A stretch of 64,000 nucleotides of DNA from an uncultured Rhizobium sp. Lineage in GTDB: Bacteria; Pseudomonadota; Alphaproteobacteria; Rhizobiales; Rhizobiaceae. The notes beneath the pieces are model-generated. The model saw only the letters and a list, made by a program, of their open reading frames with translations. It did not search any database and was not told the DNA's origin. The position numbers and the translations under genes are program-made. Location: NCBI GenBank assembly GCA_945952315.1, contig CAMFIE010000008.1, positions 62,001 to 126,000 on the forward strand. The letters run 5' to 3'. The first letter of the stretch is position 1. Each line of letters begins with the position of its first letter. Shown here piece after piece: positions 37,383 through 46,398 of the stretch.

Positions 37383-37784
37383 ATGGACGCAAAGGCAATC
37401 ATCCGCGCCTATTACGACGCCTTCAACCGGCGGGATATGGAGGCCTTCTTCAACCTGCTGGACGACAACGTCATCCACGATGTCAATCAGGGCGCGCGCG
37501 AGGTGGGGAAAGAAGCCTTCCGCCACTTCATCGGCGACATGAATTCCGCCTATCGCGAAGAGCTGCATGACATGGTGATCTTCACCAACGAGGATGGCAC
37601 CCGCGCCGCGACCGAGTTTCAGCTCACAGGCACCTATACCGAGACATCTGAAGGCTTTCCCGAAGCGCATGGCCAGAGCTACAGCCTGCTGGTCGGTGCC
37701 TTTTTCGAGATCCGCAATGGCAAGATCACCCGCGTTACCAACTACTATAATGTCAACGACTGGCTTCGGCAGGTGCGCGGCTGA
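37383..37784 (+). CDS. SnoaL-like / ketosteroid isomerase-related protein
   Basis: A 133-residue protein with an NTF2-like cone fold: AIIRAYYDAFNRRDMEAFFNLLDDNVIHDVNQG at the N-terminus, FRHFIGDMNSAYREELHDMVIFTNEDGTRAATEFQLTGTY, and a C-terminal FFEIRNGKITRVTNYYNVNDWL. It fits the ketosteroid-isomerase-related subfamily of short stand-alone proteins. The substrate and reaction are unknown. ATG 37383 has GGGGA about 6 bp upstream. ATG 37371 adds four residues and lacks a site. It follows the RND operon by about 100 bp on the same strand, with no terminator visible between them. Confidence 0.85.
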   Translation: MDAKAIIRAYYDAFNRRDMEAFFNLLDDNVIHDVNQGAREVGKEAFRHFIGDMNSAYREELHDMVIFTNEDGTRAATEFQLTGTYTETSEGFPEAHGQSYSLLVGAFFEIRNGKITRVTNYYNVNDWLRQVRG

Positions 37785-37825
37785 AGGGTTTTTTCAGCAC
37801 TTTCTGCACGTCTGGCTTGAATGCG

Positions 37826-37850
37826 GCGGCAATGCTCATGAAATTGCCGC
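37826..37850. repeat. Inverted repeat upstream of the OmpA-type lipoprotein gene
   Basis: GCGGCAAT (37826-37833) and ATTGCCGC (37843-37850) form perfect 8-bp arms around a 9-bp centre, ending 48 bp before the lipoprotein start. No T-run follows. It could be an operator or a leader hairpin. Confidence 0.45.
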
Positions 37851-37898
37851 GATTCATGCTATGGGCTATCGTCAGGAACTGAAACGGAGCCTGATTCC

Positions 37899-38564
37899 AT
37901 GCTGAAGCGCATTGCCCTTGTCGCCCTTGCGGCTGTCTATTTGTCCGGTTGCACCACGACGGATGCCTATACGGGCGAAAAGAAGATGTCGAACACGGCG
38001 GGCGGCGCGCTTCTGGGGGCCGGTGTTGGTGCGCTTGCCGGTCTTGCCGTGGGTGGCGATGCTGTCGAGCGGCGCAATGGCGCGCTGATCGGCGCGGCCG
38101 TGGGCGGCCTCGGCGGCGGCCTGATCGGCAACTACATGGACAATCAGGAAGCGGAACTGCGCGCCCAGCTGCAGGGCACCGGCGTTTCCGTCACCCGCAA
38201 CGGTGATCGCATCATCCTCAACATGCCGTCGAACATCACCTTCGCGACCGATCAGGATTCGCTGCGCCCGGACTTCTTCCAGACGCTGAACTCGGTCGCC
38301 ATCGTGCTGAAGAAGTTCAACAAGACCATGGTGGACATCAACGGCCATACGGATTCGACCGGCAGCCTTGCGCATAACCAGGAGCTGTCGCAGCGCCGCG
38401 CGCTGTCCGTTGCTGCCTATCTGGAAAGCCAGGGGCTGGAGCAGCGCCGCGTTTCGGCCATGGGCTTCGGCCCGTCGCAGCCGATTGCCTCCAATGCTTC
38501 GGCAGAAGGCCGTGCGCAGAACCGTCGCGTGGAAATCACCATCGCGCCGATTTCCGCCGGTTGA
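37899..38564 (+). CDS. OmpA-family outer membrane lipoprotein
   Basis: A 221-residue lipoprotein with signal peptide MLKRIALVALAAVYLSGC (lipobox LSGC, Cys 18). A glycine-zipper region follows (about 33-80; GGALLGAGVGALAGLAVGG, then GALIGAAVGGLGGGLIGNYMD), then an OmpA C-terminal peptidoglycan-binding domain (about 105-215) with the signature NGHTDSTGSLAHNQELSQRRALSVAAYLESQG. Architecture and length match the YiaD/Omp-type lipoproteins that anchor the outer membrane to the cell wall. It lies alone behind an inverted repeat. The FAD-oxidase gene starts 23 bp downstream. Confidence 0.93.
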   Translation: MLKRIALVALAAVYLSGCTTTDAYTGEKKMSNTAGGALLGAGVGALAGLAVGGDAVERRNGALIGAAVGGLGGGLIGNYMDNQEAELRAQLQGTGVSVTRNGDRIILNMPSNITFATDQDSLRPDFFQTLNSVAIVLKKFNKTMVDINGHTDSTGSLAHNQELSQRRALSVAAYLESQGLEQRRVSAMGFGPSQPIASNASAEGRAQNRRVEITIAPISAG

Positions 38565-38587
38565 TGGCCTGAGACGGGCAAGCGCCG

Positions 38588-39988
38588 ATGCGGGCCGATG
38601 CCATTGCCGGACCAAGAAACGAGGCGGGGCTGAAGGCCCTGCTTCCGCTGCTTGCGGCGCAATTCGGTTCCCGTTTCCAGACGAGCGAGGCGGTGCGGGG
38701 GCATCACACCCACACCACCACCTATCTGCCCCGGCAATTGCCGGATGGCGTCGTCTTCGTGGAAAGCGCCGATGACGTGAAAGCGGTGGTGAGACTTTGC
38801 GCCACCCATCGCGTGCCGGTCATTCCCTTCGGCATCGGCTCCTCTCTCGAAGGGCAGGTGAATGCGCCTTCGGGCGGCATCTCGCTCGATTTTTCCGGCA
38901 TGGCCTCCGTGATCGAGGTCAATCCGGATGATCTGGATTGCACCGTTCAGCCCGGGATTACCCGCGAGTCGCTGAATGCGGCGCTGAGGGATACCGGCCT
39001 GTTTTTCCCGATCGATCCCGGCGCCAATGCCACGATCGGCGGCATGACCTCCACCCGTGCCTCCGGCACCAATGCGGTGCGCTATGGCACGATGAAGGAC
39101 AATGTGCTGGCGCTGACGGTGGTAACGGCGAATGGCGAGGAAATCCTCACCGCGCACCGGGCCCGCAAGTCTTCCGCCGGATATGATCTCACCCGGCTTT
39201 TCGTCGGTGCGGAAGGCACGCTCGGCGTGATTACTTCCGTCACGCTCCGCCTTCAGGGCATCCCGGATGTGATTGCCGGCGGCACATGCCATTTCGACAG
39301 CATCGACGCGGCCTGCCGTGCCGTGATCATGACCATCCAGCTCGGCATTCCGGTCGCCCGCATCGAGCTTCTGGACGCGATGCAGGTGCGCGCCTGCAAT
39401 GCCTATTCCGGCCTGACGCATCCGGAAAAGCCGACCCTGTTCGTCGAATTCCATGGCAGCGCGGCTTCCGTTGATCTGCAATCGGCGGAATTTGCGGCGG
39501 TGGTGGCCGAAATGGGCGGCTCGCCCTTCCGCTGGACGGCGGATGCGAGCGAGCGGGCGCAGCTGTGGAAGGCCCGGCACAATGCCTATTATGCCTGCCG
39601 GGCGCTGGCTCCGGAGCTTGATGCGCTGACGACCGATGTCTGCGTGCCGATTTCCCGCTTTGCCGATTGCGTGGTTGAAACGCAGAAGGACATTGCCGAT
39701 TGCGGTTTTCTCGCGCCCATTGTCGGCCATGCGGGCGATGGCAATTTCCATGTGCTGGTGCTGTTAGACGCAAAAAACGATGCGGATGTGGAGCGCGTCG
39801 AAGCCTTTGTCGCCCGGCTGAATGCACGCGCGCTTTCCATGGGCGGCACCTGTACCGGCGAGCACGGGATCGGGCAGGGAAAGAAGGCTTTCCTCGATGC
39901 CGAGCTTGGCGGCAGTGTAGGCCTGATGCGGCAGGTCAAGGCCGCGCTCGATCCCGATAACATCTTCAATCCGGGCAAGATTTTCTGA
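38588..39988 (+). CDS. FAD-linked 2-hydroxyacid dehydrogenase (D-lactate/glycolate type)
   Basis: A flavoprotein of 466 residues. The N-terminal FAD-binding (PCMH) domain shows VPVIPFGIGSSLEGQVNAPSGGISLDFSGM and the signature DPGANATIGGMTSTRASGTNAVRYGTMKDNVL, then FVGAEGTLGVITSVTLRLQG. The C-terminal cap has the metal-site segment PIVGHAGDGNFHVLVLLD and GGTCTGEHGIGQGK (conserved His-Gly-Ile-Gly). These fit D-lactate dehydrogenase (cytochrome) or the GlcD subunit of glycolate oxidase. With no GlcE/GlcF genes beside it, a stand-alone D-lactate dehydrogenase is the better guess. It follows the OmpA-type lipoprotein gene by 23 bp. Confidence 0.92.
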   Translation: MRADAIAGPRNEAGLKALLPLLAAQFGSRFQTSEAVRGHHTHTTTYLPRQLPDGVVFVESADDVKAVVRLCATHRVPVIPFGIGSSLEGQVNAPSGGISLDFSGMASVIEVNPDDLDCTVQPGITRESLNAALRDTGLFFPIDPGANATIGGMTSTRASGTNAVRYGTMKDNVLALTVVTANGEEILTAHRARKSSAGYDLTRLFVGAEGTLGVITSVTLRLQGIPDVIAGGTCHFDSIDAACRAVIMTIQLGIPVARIELLDAMQVRACNAYSGLTHPEKPTLFVEFHGSAASVDLQSAEFAAVVAEMGGSPFRWTADASERAQLWKARHNAYYACRALAPELDALTTDVCVPISRFADCVVETQKDIADCGFLAPIVGHAGDGNFHVLVLLDAKNDADVERVEAFVARLNARALSMGGTCTGEHGIGQGKKAFLDAELGGSVGLMRQVKAALDPDNIFNPGKIF

Positions 39989-40145
39989 CACGGTTTCCGG
40001 TTTGCGCGCGCAGGGGCCACTCTGTCTGGGGATGCCTTGAAACGGTTCAATTCCTGTTGTTTCCTTTCGGCGGCCGTTGTTCTAGGGTCGCCGCAGTTCT
40101 GGCCGCGCATGACAGGCCGAAACATCGATTCGAGGTCTTCTTTCA

Positions 40146-43100
40146 GTGCTGGGACGGATACTGGTTTTCCTGGGCGGGCTTGTGGTTCTGCTGCTTTTTG
40201 CAGCGCTCTTCGCACCGCTGTTCGTGGATTGGACCGGCTTCCGCCAGGAATTCGAGGATCAGGCAAGCCGCATCATCGGCAAGAAGGTGACCGTGCAGGG
40301 CTCGGTCGATGCCCGGCTTTTGCCCTTTCCCTCCGTAACGCTCAATGACGTGCAGGTAGGCCGGGAACCGGATGGTTCGCCGCAGATCCGCGTTGCCCGC
40401 TTCTCGATGGATGCGGAACTTGCGCCGATCCTCTCCGGCGAGGCGATGATCTTCGACATGCGCATCGAGGATATGACCGCGCGCATCCGCCTTCTGAAGG
40501 ATGGCACGCTCGACTGGATGCGCGGCAGCAATCCGGAAATTCCGGCCCGCACGGTGGTGCTCGAAAATGTCCGCATCCGCAACGGTTCCGTCACCTTCAT
40601 CGACGAGCAATCCGGGCGGACCCGCAAGCTGACGAACCTCAATGCCGCGATGTCGGCGAAATCGCTTGCCGGTCCCTGGAAGGCGGTGGGCGATGCGGTT
40701 CTGGATGGCGAGGCGGGACGCTTCTCGCTCTCCACGACGCTCAACGAGGACCGCAAGGAAGGCCTGTGGCTGAAGGCGCGTGTGACGCCGAACAAGCGGC
40801 CCTTCGGTGCGGAAATGGAAGGCGCGCTGACCGTGACCGACGGCAAGCCGCTCTACAAGGGCAATTTCCTCGCCTTCCTGCAGCAGGGCGAAAACGCCGC
40901 CGACGAACAGGACGGCCAGCCCGCGCCGCGCCTGAAGGGCGGCTTCGAACTGACCAATGAACGCCTGCGCATTCCCGAATTCCGGCTGGAAGTGGGTGAC
41001 ATGCAGGACCCTTATGTCGTGACCGGCGAGGCGACGCTTGATACCGGCAGCAAGCCCGAATTCCTGCTTCTGGCCGATGGCCAGCAGATCGATGTGTCGC
41101 GGATCGATTACAGCGGCGCTTCCGGCCGCACGGGCCGCGATCCCGGCGATACGCTGCGCAAGCGGCTGGAGCGCTTTTCCGAAATTGCAGCCTCCATTCC
41201 CGTTCCGACCGTGCCGGGCCGCGCGAGCCTGAAGCTTCCGGCAATCGTGATCGGCGATACCTCGATCCGCGACGTGCAGGTGGATGTGCGACCGGCGGCG
41301 GGCGGCTGGCTGGTGGATCATGCGGTCGCGACCCTTCCGGGGCGGACGCAGCTTGAGGCAAACGGCGTGCTGGGTCTCAAGGGAGGCGCGAGTTTCAACG
41401 GTCATCTGCTGATGGCCTCACGCCAGCCGACCGGGCTTTCCTCCTGGCTTTCCGGCGAAGTCGACCCAGCGATCCGTGATCTGAAGACGCTGGGATTTGA
41501 GGCGGATGTGCGCCTTTCACCCGATCTGCAGCGCTTCCAGAATCTGGAAATGCAGCTCGGGGAGGCCAATCTCAAGGGCAGTATCGAGCGGCAATCCGTC
41601 GATGGTCAGCAACCGGCACTGACGGCTATCCTGAATGGCAACCGCATCGATCTTGATGTGCTGCGCGGGCTGTCCACCCTGTTCGGCAAGGATGGGCGCG
41701 CGGACCTTTCGGGCCACGCGATTGCCGCCGAGCTGAAGGCTGGTGTTTTTGCCGCTTTCGGCATGGAGGCGCAGCAGACGGAGACGGTGTTCACGATTGC
41801 CAATGGCGCGCTTTCCATCGAGAAATTCAACACGCGTGATCTTGCCGGTGCCCAGTTGACGGCGATTGGCCGCGCCGATTTCAGCAAGGAAAAGCTCGAT
41901 GCCAATGGCCGCATCGGTTTCAAGGCGGCGGACCCGACCGCGTTTCTTGAGATGATTGCGGCAAAGCTGCCCTCCGATCCGCTGCTCGGCCATCTGCTTG
42001 CCCATGCGAGCTGGTTTGCGAATACCGAGCTGAAGGTGACGCTGGCGGCTGGCGGCAAGGATCGAACCGGCCTTTCCGTCAAGCTTGCGGGCACCAGCAA
42101 TGGCAGCCGCGTCGATCTCGATCTTGGCCTTGCCGATCCGGCTGCCTATCCGGGCGGGGCAGGGCTCAATCTGCAGGCGACGCTTGAAAATCCCGATTCC
42201 AATATCCTGCTCGGGCAGGCGGGCCTTGAACCGCTGCCGCTCGAGGGGGCAGACAAGGGCGTGCTTTCGCTGCGCCTTGCTGGCGGCAAGGATGCCAGCA
42301 ACGATCTCGAAATCGCCTTCAATTCCGGCAATACCAATGTCAACCTGAAGGGCAAGGCCGAGCTTTTCGGTGTCGAGAAAGCAACCGGCAGCTTCCATCT
42401 GACGGCAAACAGCGATGATGCGGAGCCCTATCTCGCCATGAACGGCATCAGCCTGCCACAGCTTGGCCTTGGCCTGCCGCTGACCCTTGATATGGGCATT
42501 GCCGTGACGCCGGAGGTCATCACGCTTTCGGAGATCAACGGCGCGGTTGCGGGCAATGCGCTGAGTGGTGCGCTGGAGCTCAAGAGAGGGGCTCCCGGGC
42601 TCACCGGCACCGGTTCGCTTGCCCTGACCTCGCTTGATCTCGGCTGGCTTGCCGAAGCGGTCTATGGGCCGGTGATCGCGCAGGACGGCGGGCTTTCCAC
42701 CACGGATTTCAGCAATGGCATGCTGGCCGGAACCGGGCTTTCACTCGATCTCACGGCCAAAACCTTCTGGACGGATTTCACCGCGCCGGTGCGGGATTTC
42801 AAGGCGAAGCTCACCACATCCGATGGCGAACTGCAGCTCGGCGATGCCTCGGGCAACTGGGCGGGCGGGGCCTTTACCGGCGCGCTGCGCATGGGCAATT
42901 CCGCAGGCAACGGCTATCTGCAGGCGAGCGCCGATGTCTCGGATGCCAATATTTCAGCGATTTCCTGGTATCGCGGCGACCAGCCGCTGGCGAATGGCCA
43001 GTTCACGCTCAAGCTTTCCGGCGAAGCAGCGGGCAAGAGCGTGAAGGATCTGGTGGCCTCGCTCGGCGGTTCGGGCGAGATGCGGCTTAACGGGCTCACC

Positions 43101-43832
43101 ATCCATGGCCTCAATCTCGATATCCTGAACGGGCTGATCACCACGCTGGATGTGACCGGTGGCGAAATCAGCACCGCAACAGTCAATCCGCTGCTCGAAA
43201 CCCTGATGCAGGATGGCGAGACGGCGCTCGGCGATGTCACGGTGCCCTTCTCGCTCGGCGGCGGCAAGGTGGATATCCAGCCGGTTTCCGTAACCACACC
43301 GCAAGCGACGCTGACGGCAGAAGGGGAGGCCGATCTCACGGAAGGCCGGATGCGCAGCTCGGTGACGTTTGCCCTTCAGCCAGGAGCCAATGCGGTGGAG
43401 GGGGCAGACCCTTCGCTCCGGCTTGACTTCGCGGGCCTAATCAAGGATCCGGGCCACTCGGTTGATACGCTGGGGCTGACGAATTTCCTGTCGCTCCGTG
43501 CCTTCGAGAAGGAGCGTCGCCGGGTGGACCGTCTGCAGACCATTGCGCAGGAACGGCTGCGGCTGCGCCGCGAGGCCGCCTATTTCAAGGCAAGGGCCGA
43601 AGAGCGCGAGCGCCTGCGGCAGGAGGCCGAAGCGGCGCGTATCAGGGCGGAGGCGGAGGCCGCGCAGAAGGCGCTGGAAGAGCAGCAGAAACAGCAGGAG
43701 CAGATGCAGCTTGCGCCGCAGGCTGAGCCGCTGGGCCCGGATGGCACCATGGTGCCGGAACATCTTCTGCCCGTGCTGCCGCAGGATCAGGTGATCAAGG
43801 GCGCGCCGCTGCCGCCGCCATCGTCTCCGTGA
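40146..43832 (+). CDS. Large AsmA-family protein
   Basis: A 1228-residue protein with an N-terminal membrane anchor (LGRILVFLGGLVVLLLFAALFAPLF), then DWTGFRQEFEDQASRIIGKKVTVQGSVDARLLPFPSVTLNDVQVG, the classic AsmA N-terminus. The long middle is beta-rich and probably periplasmic. The AsmA C-terminal domain is around 900-1100 (VKDLVASLGGSGEMRLNGLTIHGLNLDILNGL). The last ~110 residues form a charged coiled coil (ERLRLRREAAYFKARAEERERLRQEAEAARIRAEAEA) and a Pro-rich tail. AsmA-like proteins bridge the periplasm and move phospholipids to the outer membrane. The start is a GTG (40146). Its last 38 bp overlap the convergent ribbon-helix-helix gene. Confidence 0.92.
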   Translation: MLGRILVFLGGLVVLLLFAALFAPLFVDWTGFRQEFEDQASRIIGKKVTVQGSVDARLLPFPSVTLNDVQVGREPDGSPQIRVARFSMDAELAPILSGEAMIFDMRIEDMTARIRLLKDGTLDWMRGSNPEIPARTVVLENVRIRNGSVTFIDEQSGRTRKLTNLNAAMSAKSLAGPWKAVGDAVLDGEAGRFSLSTTLNEDRKEGLWLKARVTPNKRPFGAEMEGALTVTDGKPLYKGNFLAFLQQGENAADEQDGQPAPRLKGGFELTNERLRIPEFRLEVGDMQDPYVVTGEATLDTGSKPEFLLLADGQQIDVSRIDYSGASGRTGRDPGDTLRKRLERFSEIAASIPVPTVPGRASLKLPAIVIGDTSIRDVQVDVRPAAGGWLVDHAVATLPGRTQLEANGVLGLKGGASFNGHLLMASRQPTGLSSWLSGEVDPAIRDLKTLGFEADVRLSPDLQRFQNLEMQLGEANLKGSIERQSVDGQQPALTAILNGNRIDLDVLRGLSTLFGKDGRADLSGHAIAAELKAGVFAAFGMEAQQTETVFTIANGALSIEKFNTRDLAGAQLTAIGRADFSKEKLDANGRIGFKAADPTAFLEMIAAKLPSDPLLGHLLAHASWFANTELKVTLAAGGKDRTGLSVKLAGTSNGSRVDLDLGLADPAAYPGGAGLNLQATLENPDSNILLGQAGLEPLPLEGADKGVLSLRLAGGKDASNDLEIAFNSGNTNVNLKGKAELFGVEKATGSFHLTANSDDAEPYLAMNGISLPQLGLGLPLTLDMGIAVTPEVITLSEINGAVAGNALSGALELKRGAPGLTGTGSLALTSLDLGWLAEAVYGPVIAQDGGLSTTDFSNGMLAGTGLSLDLTAKTFWTDFTAPVRDFKAKLTTSDGELQLGDASGNWAGGAFTGALRMGNSAGNGYLQASADVSDANISAISWYRGDQPLANGQFTLKLSGEAAGKSVKDLVASLGGSGEMRLNGLTIHGLNLDILNGLITTLDVTGGEISTATVNPLLETLMQDGETALGDVTVPFSLGGGKVDIQPVSVTTPQATLTAEGEADLTEGRMRSSVTFALQPGANAVEGADPSLRLDFAGLIKDPGHSVDTLGLTNFLSLRAFEKERRRVDRLQTIAQERLRLRREAAYFKARAEERERLRQEAEAARIRAEAEAAQKALEEQQKQQEQMQLAPQAEPLGPDGTMVPEHLLPVLPQDQVIKGAPLPPPSSP

Positions 43833-44043
43833 TTGACGCCTTTTCCTGATACCAGGCGAGCACATGCAAGCGCAGGGCGGAGGAGAGATTGCCGCTCGTG
43901 CGGGCATCATCCACCTCTGCAATCAGAGCGGCGAGCGGCAGGCCACGCTCTTCGGCAATGGTCCTCAAGGCGGCGAAGAAGGGCTCCTCCAGCGAAAAGC
44001 TGGTGCGATGGCCGTGCAGCGTTGCGGAATACTTGCGGATCAT
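43795..44043 (-). CDS. Ribbon-helix-helix domain protein
   Basis: An 82-residue protein. The N-terminal strand-helix-helix (YSATLHGHRTSFSLEEPFFAALRTIAEERGLPLAALIAEVDDAR) fits the RHH_4-type ribbon-helix-helix family, small dimeric DNA-binding proteins. The strand residues (TSFSLE) would contact DNA. The downstream part (SALRLHVLAWYQEKA) may pack the dimer. No toxin gene is next to it, so an antitoxin role is not supported. It is the last gene of the apparent sspB-DUF4169-RHH run and overlaps the 3' end of the convergent AsmA gene by 38 bp. Confidence 0.82.
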   Translation of the reverse strand: MIRKYSATLHGHRTSFSLEEPFFAALRTIAEERGLPLAALIAEVDDARTSGNLSSALRLHVLAWYQEKASITETMAAAAARP

Positions 44044-44117
44044 GATCGGCTCACGCGGCGCTCAAACGGCTTGCGATTCTGATTCAGGAGACGGGGCAAA
44101 ACCGTTGATGCGGAACG

Positions 44118-44312
44118 CTATTTTCGAGGGGAATCGGGCCGCTCTAGCTTGCCCTGATCGAGCGCCTTTTCGGCCTTTTCATTCAAAGCGCGGGTGAGGG
44201 TCTTTTCCGCCTTGGTGCGACCGAAAGTCAGGCGGTTCTGTTCCGCCTGCTTTTCCTTTTCGCTGCGCGCTGCCTTTTTGCGCGCCTGGCGAAGATTGAT
44301 GATCTCGGCCAT
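44118..44312 (-). CDS. DUF4169 family small protein
   Basis: A 64-residue, highly charged helical protein (AEIINLRQARKKAARSEKEKQAEQNRLTFGRTKAEK), matching DUF4169, a small family of unknown function in alphaproteobacteria. The start ATG 44312 (MAEIINLRQ) is typical of the family, with GAGG about 10 bp upstream. It begins 11 bp after the sspB stop, so it is very likely cotranscribed with sspB. No other motif is visible. Confidence 0.85.
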   Translation of the reverse strand: MAEIINLRQARKKAARSEKEKQAEQNRLTFGRTKAEKTLTRALNEKAEKALDQGKLERPDSPRK

Positions 44313-44323
44313 GGCGCTTTGCC

Positions 44324-44827
44324 TCAATGCTTCTTGCGGAAGGAATCGAGCGAGATGACGGAGCCTTCCTTCTTCTCTTCGTCGGCGGCGGCAGGCTTTG
44401 CCTCGCTCTCGGTCTTTTCTGCCGGATAGACGGTGATCTCTGCCGAATCGCCTGCTTCCTCATCAATGGCGGGCACGTCGAATTCCATTTCGAAATTCAC
44501 CGACGGATCGTAGAAGCCACGGATGGCATTGAACGGGATCACCAGCTTTTCCGGCGTATCGGAGAAGGAGAGGCCGATTTCAAAGCCCTGCTCGGTCACC
44601 TTAAGGTCCCAGAACTGGTGCTGGATGACGATGGTCATCTGCTCGGTATACTTGGTCTTCAGGTGCTGCGAGATGCGCACGCCCGGCGCGCCGGTGAGAA
44701 AGGTGATGTAGAAATGATGGTCACCGGGAAGGCGGCCGGTCGCGGCCACTTCGGACAGCACTTTCCGGATTACGCCACGCAATGCGTCCTGCGCCAGAAT
44801 GTCGTAACGGATATGATCCTGCCCCAT
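44324..44827 (-). CDS. sspB: ClpXP adaptor protein SspB
   Basis: A substrate adaptor that binds the tmRNA-encoded degradation tag and hands tagged proteins to ClpXP. The 167 residues match the alphaproteobacterial SspB: IRYDILAQDALRGVIRKVLSEVAATGRLPGDHHFYITFLTGAPGVRIS, then MTIVIQHQFWDLKVTEQGFEIGLSFSDTPEKLVIPFNAIRGFYDPSV, followed by an acidic, disordered linker and the C-terminal ClpX-binding tail GSVISLDSFRKKH. ATG 44827 is chosen from the family start. A longer frame to 44920 is unsupported. The tmRNA gene lies about 260 bp upstream on the same strand, so tagger and adaptor are linked. Confidence 0.95.
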   Translation of the reverse strand: MGQDHIRYDILAQDALRGVIRKVLSEVAATGRLPGDHHFYITFLTGAPGVRISQHLKTKYTEQMTIVIQHQFWDLKVTEQGFEIGLSFSDTPEKLVIPFNAIRGFYDPSVNFEMEFDVPAIDEEAGDSAEITVYPAEKTESEAKPAAADEEKKEGSVISLDSFRKKH

Positions 44828-45087
44828 CGGTTCTCGTCTTTCATCTGCTTGCCGCCACAAGGCGGACCTGTTCCCGGTCTTCCGTCCATAGCGCAAATCG
44901 GCCCGACTCGGAATCCCCATCTTTCGTTTGTAGATGCATCATCTTGCCAAAGGCTTGCAGGGCAAGCGTCGTTCTACCCTGTTTCCGAAGCAAATTGCTC
45001 TCCCTTATGCCATTTGTGCGCGGCGCGGAAAAGGGCCGCGACCCGAAGAGGCGCGATCATCTTTAAAAAAGCATTTGGAAAAGCTTG

Positions 45088-45123
45088 GAAAAACGGTGGA
45101 GGTTTCTGTTGCCAGGTACCTCC
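45088..45123 (-). terminator. Rho-independent terminator of ssrA
   Basis: On the minus strand the stem GGAGGT/ACCTCC (plus 45118-45123 and 45098-45103) encloses 14 bases. It is followed by accgttttt (plus 45088-45097). It ends the tmRNA precursor. Confidence 0.75.
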
Positions 45124-45425
45124 GGACCCCGCCTCAAGGTGCTAACCAGAAGGACTTAGGTCGGGTTTCCCGCACCGCCATTAGGCAGCGAGAGCATAAC
45201 CCTTAGCGTTGTTGTCGTTTGCAACTACACTTTTTGACCCGATAACGGTGGTATCATGCCGAGCAAAAGTACGATCTTTACACCCTTGTCGATCCTGTTT
45301 CGCCCCCATCAGCAGCGGCTCTTTGCGTGAGCCGTTCCTGGTGGAGGCGCCGGGTACCGCCCCCGGGTCCAATAGGCTTATTACACCGTCCGTTTATTGC
45401 CATAGCCGTCCCGAAGGTCGGCAAG
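45098..45425 (-). ncRNA. ssrA: Two-piece (circularly permuted) tmRNA
   Basis: Rescues stalled ribosomes by acting as alanyl-tRNA and then as mRNA for a degradation tag. The gene is permuted as in other alphaproteobacteria. The acceptor piece comes first and ends CGCCTCCACCA at about 45339. A loop able to form a hairpin (GGCTC/GAGCC) is removed, and the coding piece begins GGGGGCGAAACAGGATCGAC at 45307. The acceptor stem pairs GGGGGCG with CGCCTCC across the two pieces, with one G-U pair. The tag frame (45222-45181) reads ANDNNAKGYALAA and stops at TAA. A promoter-like TATATG lies about 45435-45430. The 5' end is approximate. A 63-codon frame here is only the tag reading through non-coding RNA. 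Confidence 0.95.
45181..45222 (-). other. ssrA: tmRNA tag-coding segment
   Basis: Resume codon GCA at 45222-45220 and stop TAA at 45183-45181 encode ANDNNAKGYALAA. The -ALAA end is the ClpX recognition signal and the AND(N) start is the part bound by SspB. Confidence 0.93.
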
Positions 45426-45550
45426 GTTCATATAGGCATTTCAAGGGGGCATGAAAAGGGCCTTTGGCTGGGGATGGATGCGAATCTGCGATTGGTTTAT
45501 CGAAAGCCGGGCTATAGTGATCGCCGCAGCAGGGAAAATGGAGGGAACCG

Positions 45551-46345
45551 ATGCGCCAATATCTCGACCTTCTCTCGCATGTGATGGAGACCGGCAGCGA
45601 CCGTGGCGACCGCACCGGCACCGGCACCCGCTCCGTTTTCGGCTATCAGATGCGCTTCGATCTCTCGGAAGGTTTTCCCGTCACCACCACCAAGAAGCTG
45701 CATCTGAAATCGATCATCCACGAGCTTCTGTGGTTCCTGATGGGCGAAACCAATATCGCCTATCTGCATCAGCATGGTGTGACGATCTGGGACGAGTGGG
45801 CCGATGAAAACGGCGATCTCGGCCCGGTTTACGGCTCGCAATGGCGCTCCTGGCCGGCTCCCGATGGCCGCCATATCGACCAGATTGCCAATCTGGTCGA
45901 GGGCATCCGCAAGAATCCGAATTCGCGCCGCCACATCGTGTCTGCCTGGAACCCGGCGGAAGTGGACGATATGGCGCTGCCGCCCTGCCACTGCCTGTTC
46001 CAGTTCTATGTGACGGATGGCAGGCTGTCCTGCCAGCTTTACCAGCGTTCTGCCGATATTTTCCTCGGCGTGCCCTTCAACATCGCCTCCTATGCGCTGC
46101 TGACCATGATGGTTGCGCAGGTGACGGGGCTGGAGCCCGGCGAGTTCGTCCACACGTTCGGCGATGCCCATATCTATCACAATCACTTCGAGCAGGCGAA
46201 AACCCAGCTTGCGCGCACGCCGAAACCATTGCCGGTGATGCGCATTAATCCTGAGGTGAAGGATATTTTCTCTTTCCGGTTCGAGGATTTCACGCTGGAA
46301 AACTATGTGGCCGATCCGAGCATCAAGGCACCGATTGCGGTGTGA
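45551..46345 (+). CDS. thyA: Thymidylate synthase
   Basis: Makes dTMP from dUMP with methylene-tetrahydrofolate, leaving dihydrofolate. The 264 residues have exactly the classical ThyA length. The catalytic Cys lies in [12 protein letters not shown] (about 146), with the dUMP-binding segment [23 protein letters not shown] and [12 protein letters not shown]. The N-terminal arginine loop is [23 protein letters not shown] sits about 6 bp before ATG. folA follows 53 bp downstream, which recycles the dihydrofolate this enzyme produces. Confidence 0.98.
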   Translation: MRQYLDLLSHVMETGSDRGDRTGTGTRSVFGYQMRFDLSEGFPVTTTKKLHLKSIIHELLWFLMGETNIAYLHQHGVTIWDEWADENGDLGPVYGSQWRSWPAPDGRHIDQIANLVEGIRKNPNSRRHIVSAWNPAEVDDMALPPCHCLFQFYVTDGRLSCQLYQRSADIFLGVPFNIASYALLTMMVAQVTGLEPGEFVHTFGDAHIYHNHFEQAKTQLARTPKPLPVMRINPEVKDIFSFRFEDFTLENYVADPSIKAPIAV

Positions 46346-46398
46346 GGGGCAGGCCTGCACATGCGGCCATAATGCCAAGCCGAAGAAGGAGGCCTGCG

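Noticed and set aside
37780-37798. Terminator after the SnoaL-like gene (GCTGAA/TTCAGC)
   Set aside because: The 6-bp stem includes the stop codon, is AT-rich and has no T-run after it.
45181-45372. A 63-codon minus-strand protein gene ending in the peptide ANDNNAKGYALAA
   Set aside because: It is the tmRNA tag read back through the coding RNA and acceptor pieces; the RNA features explain the whole segment.
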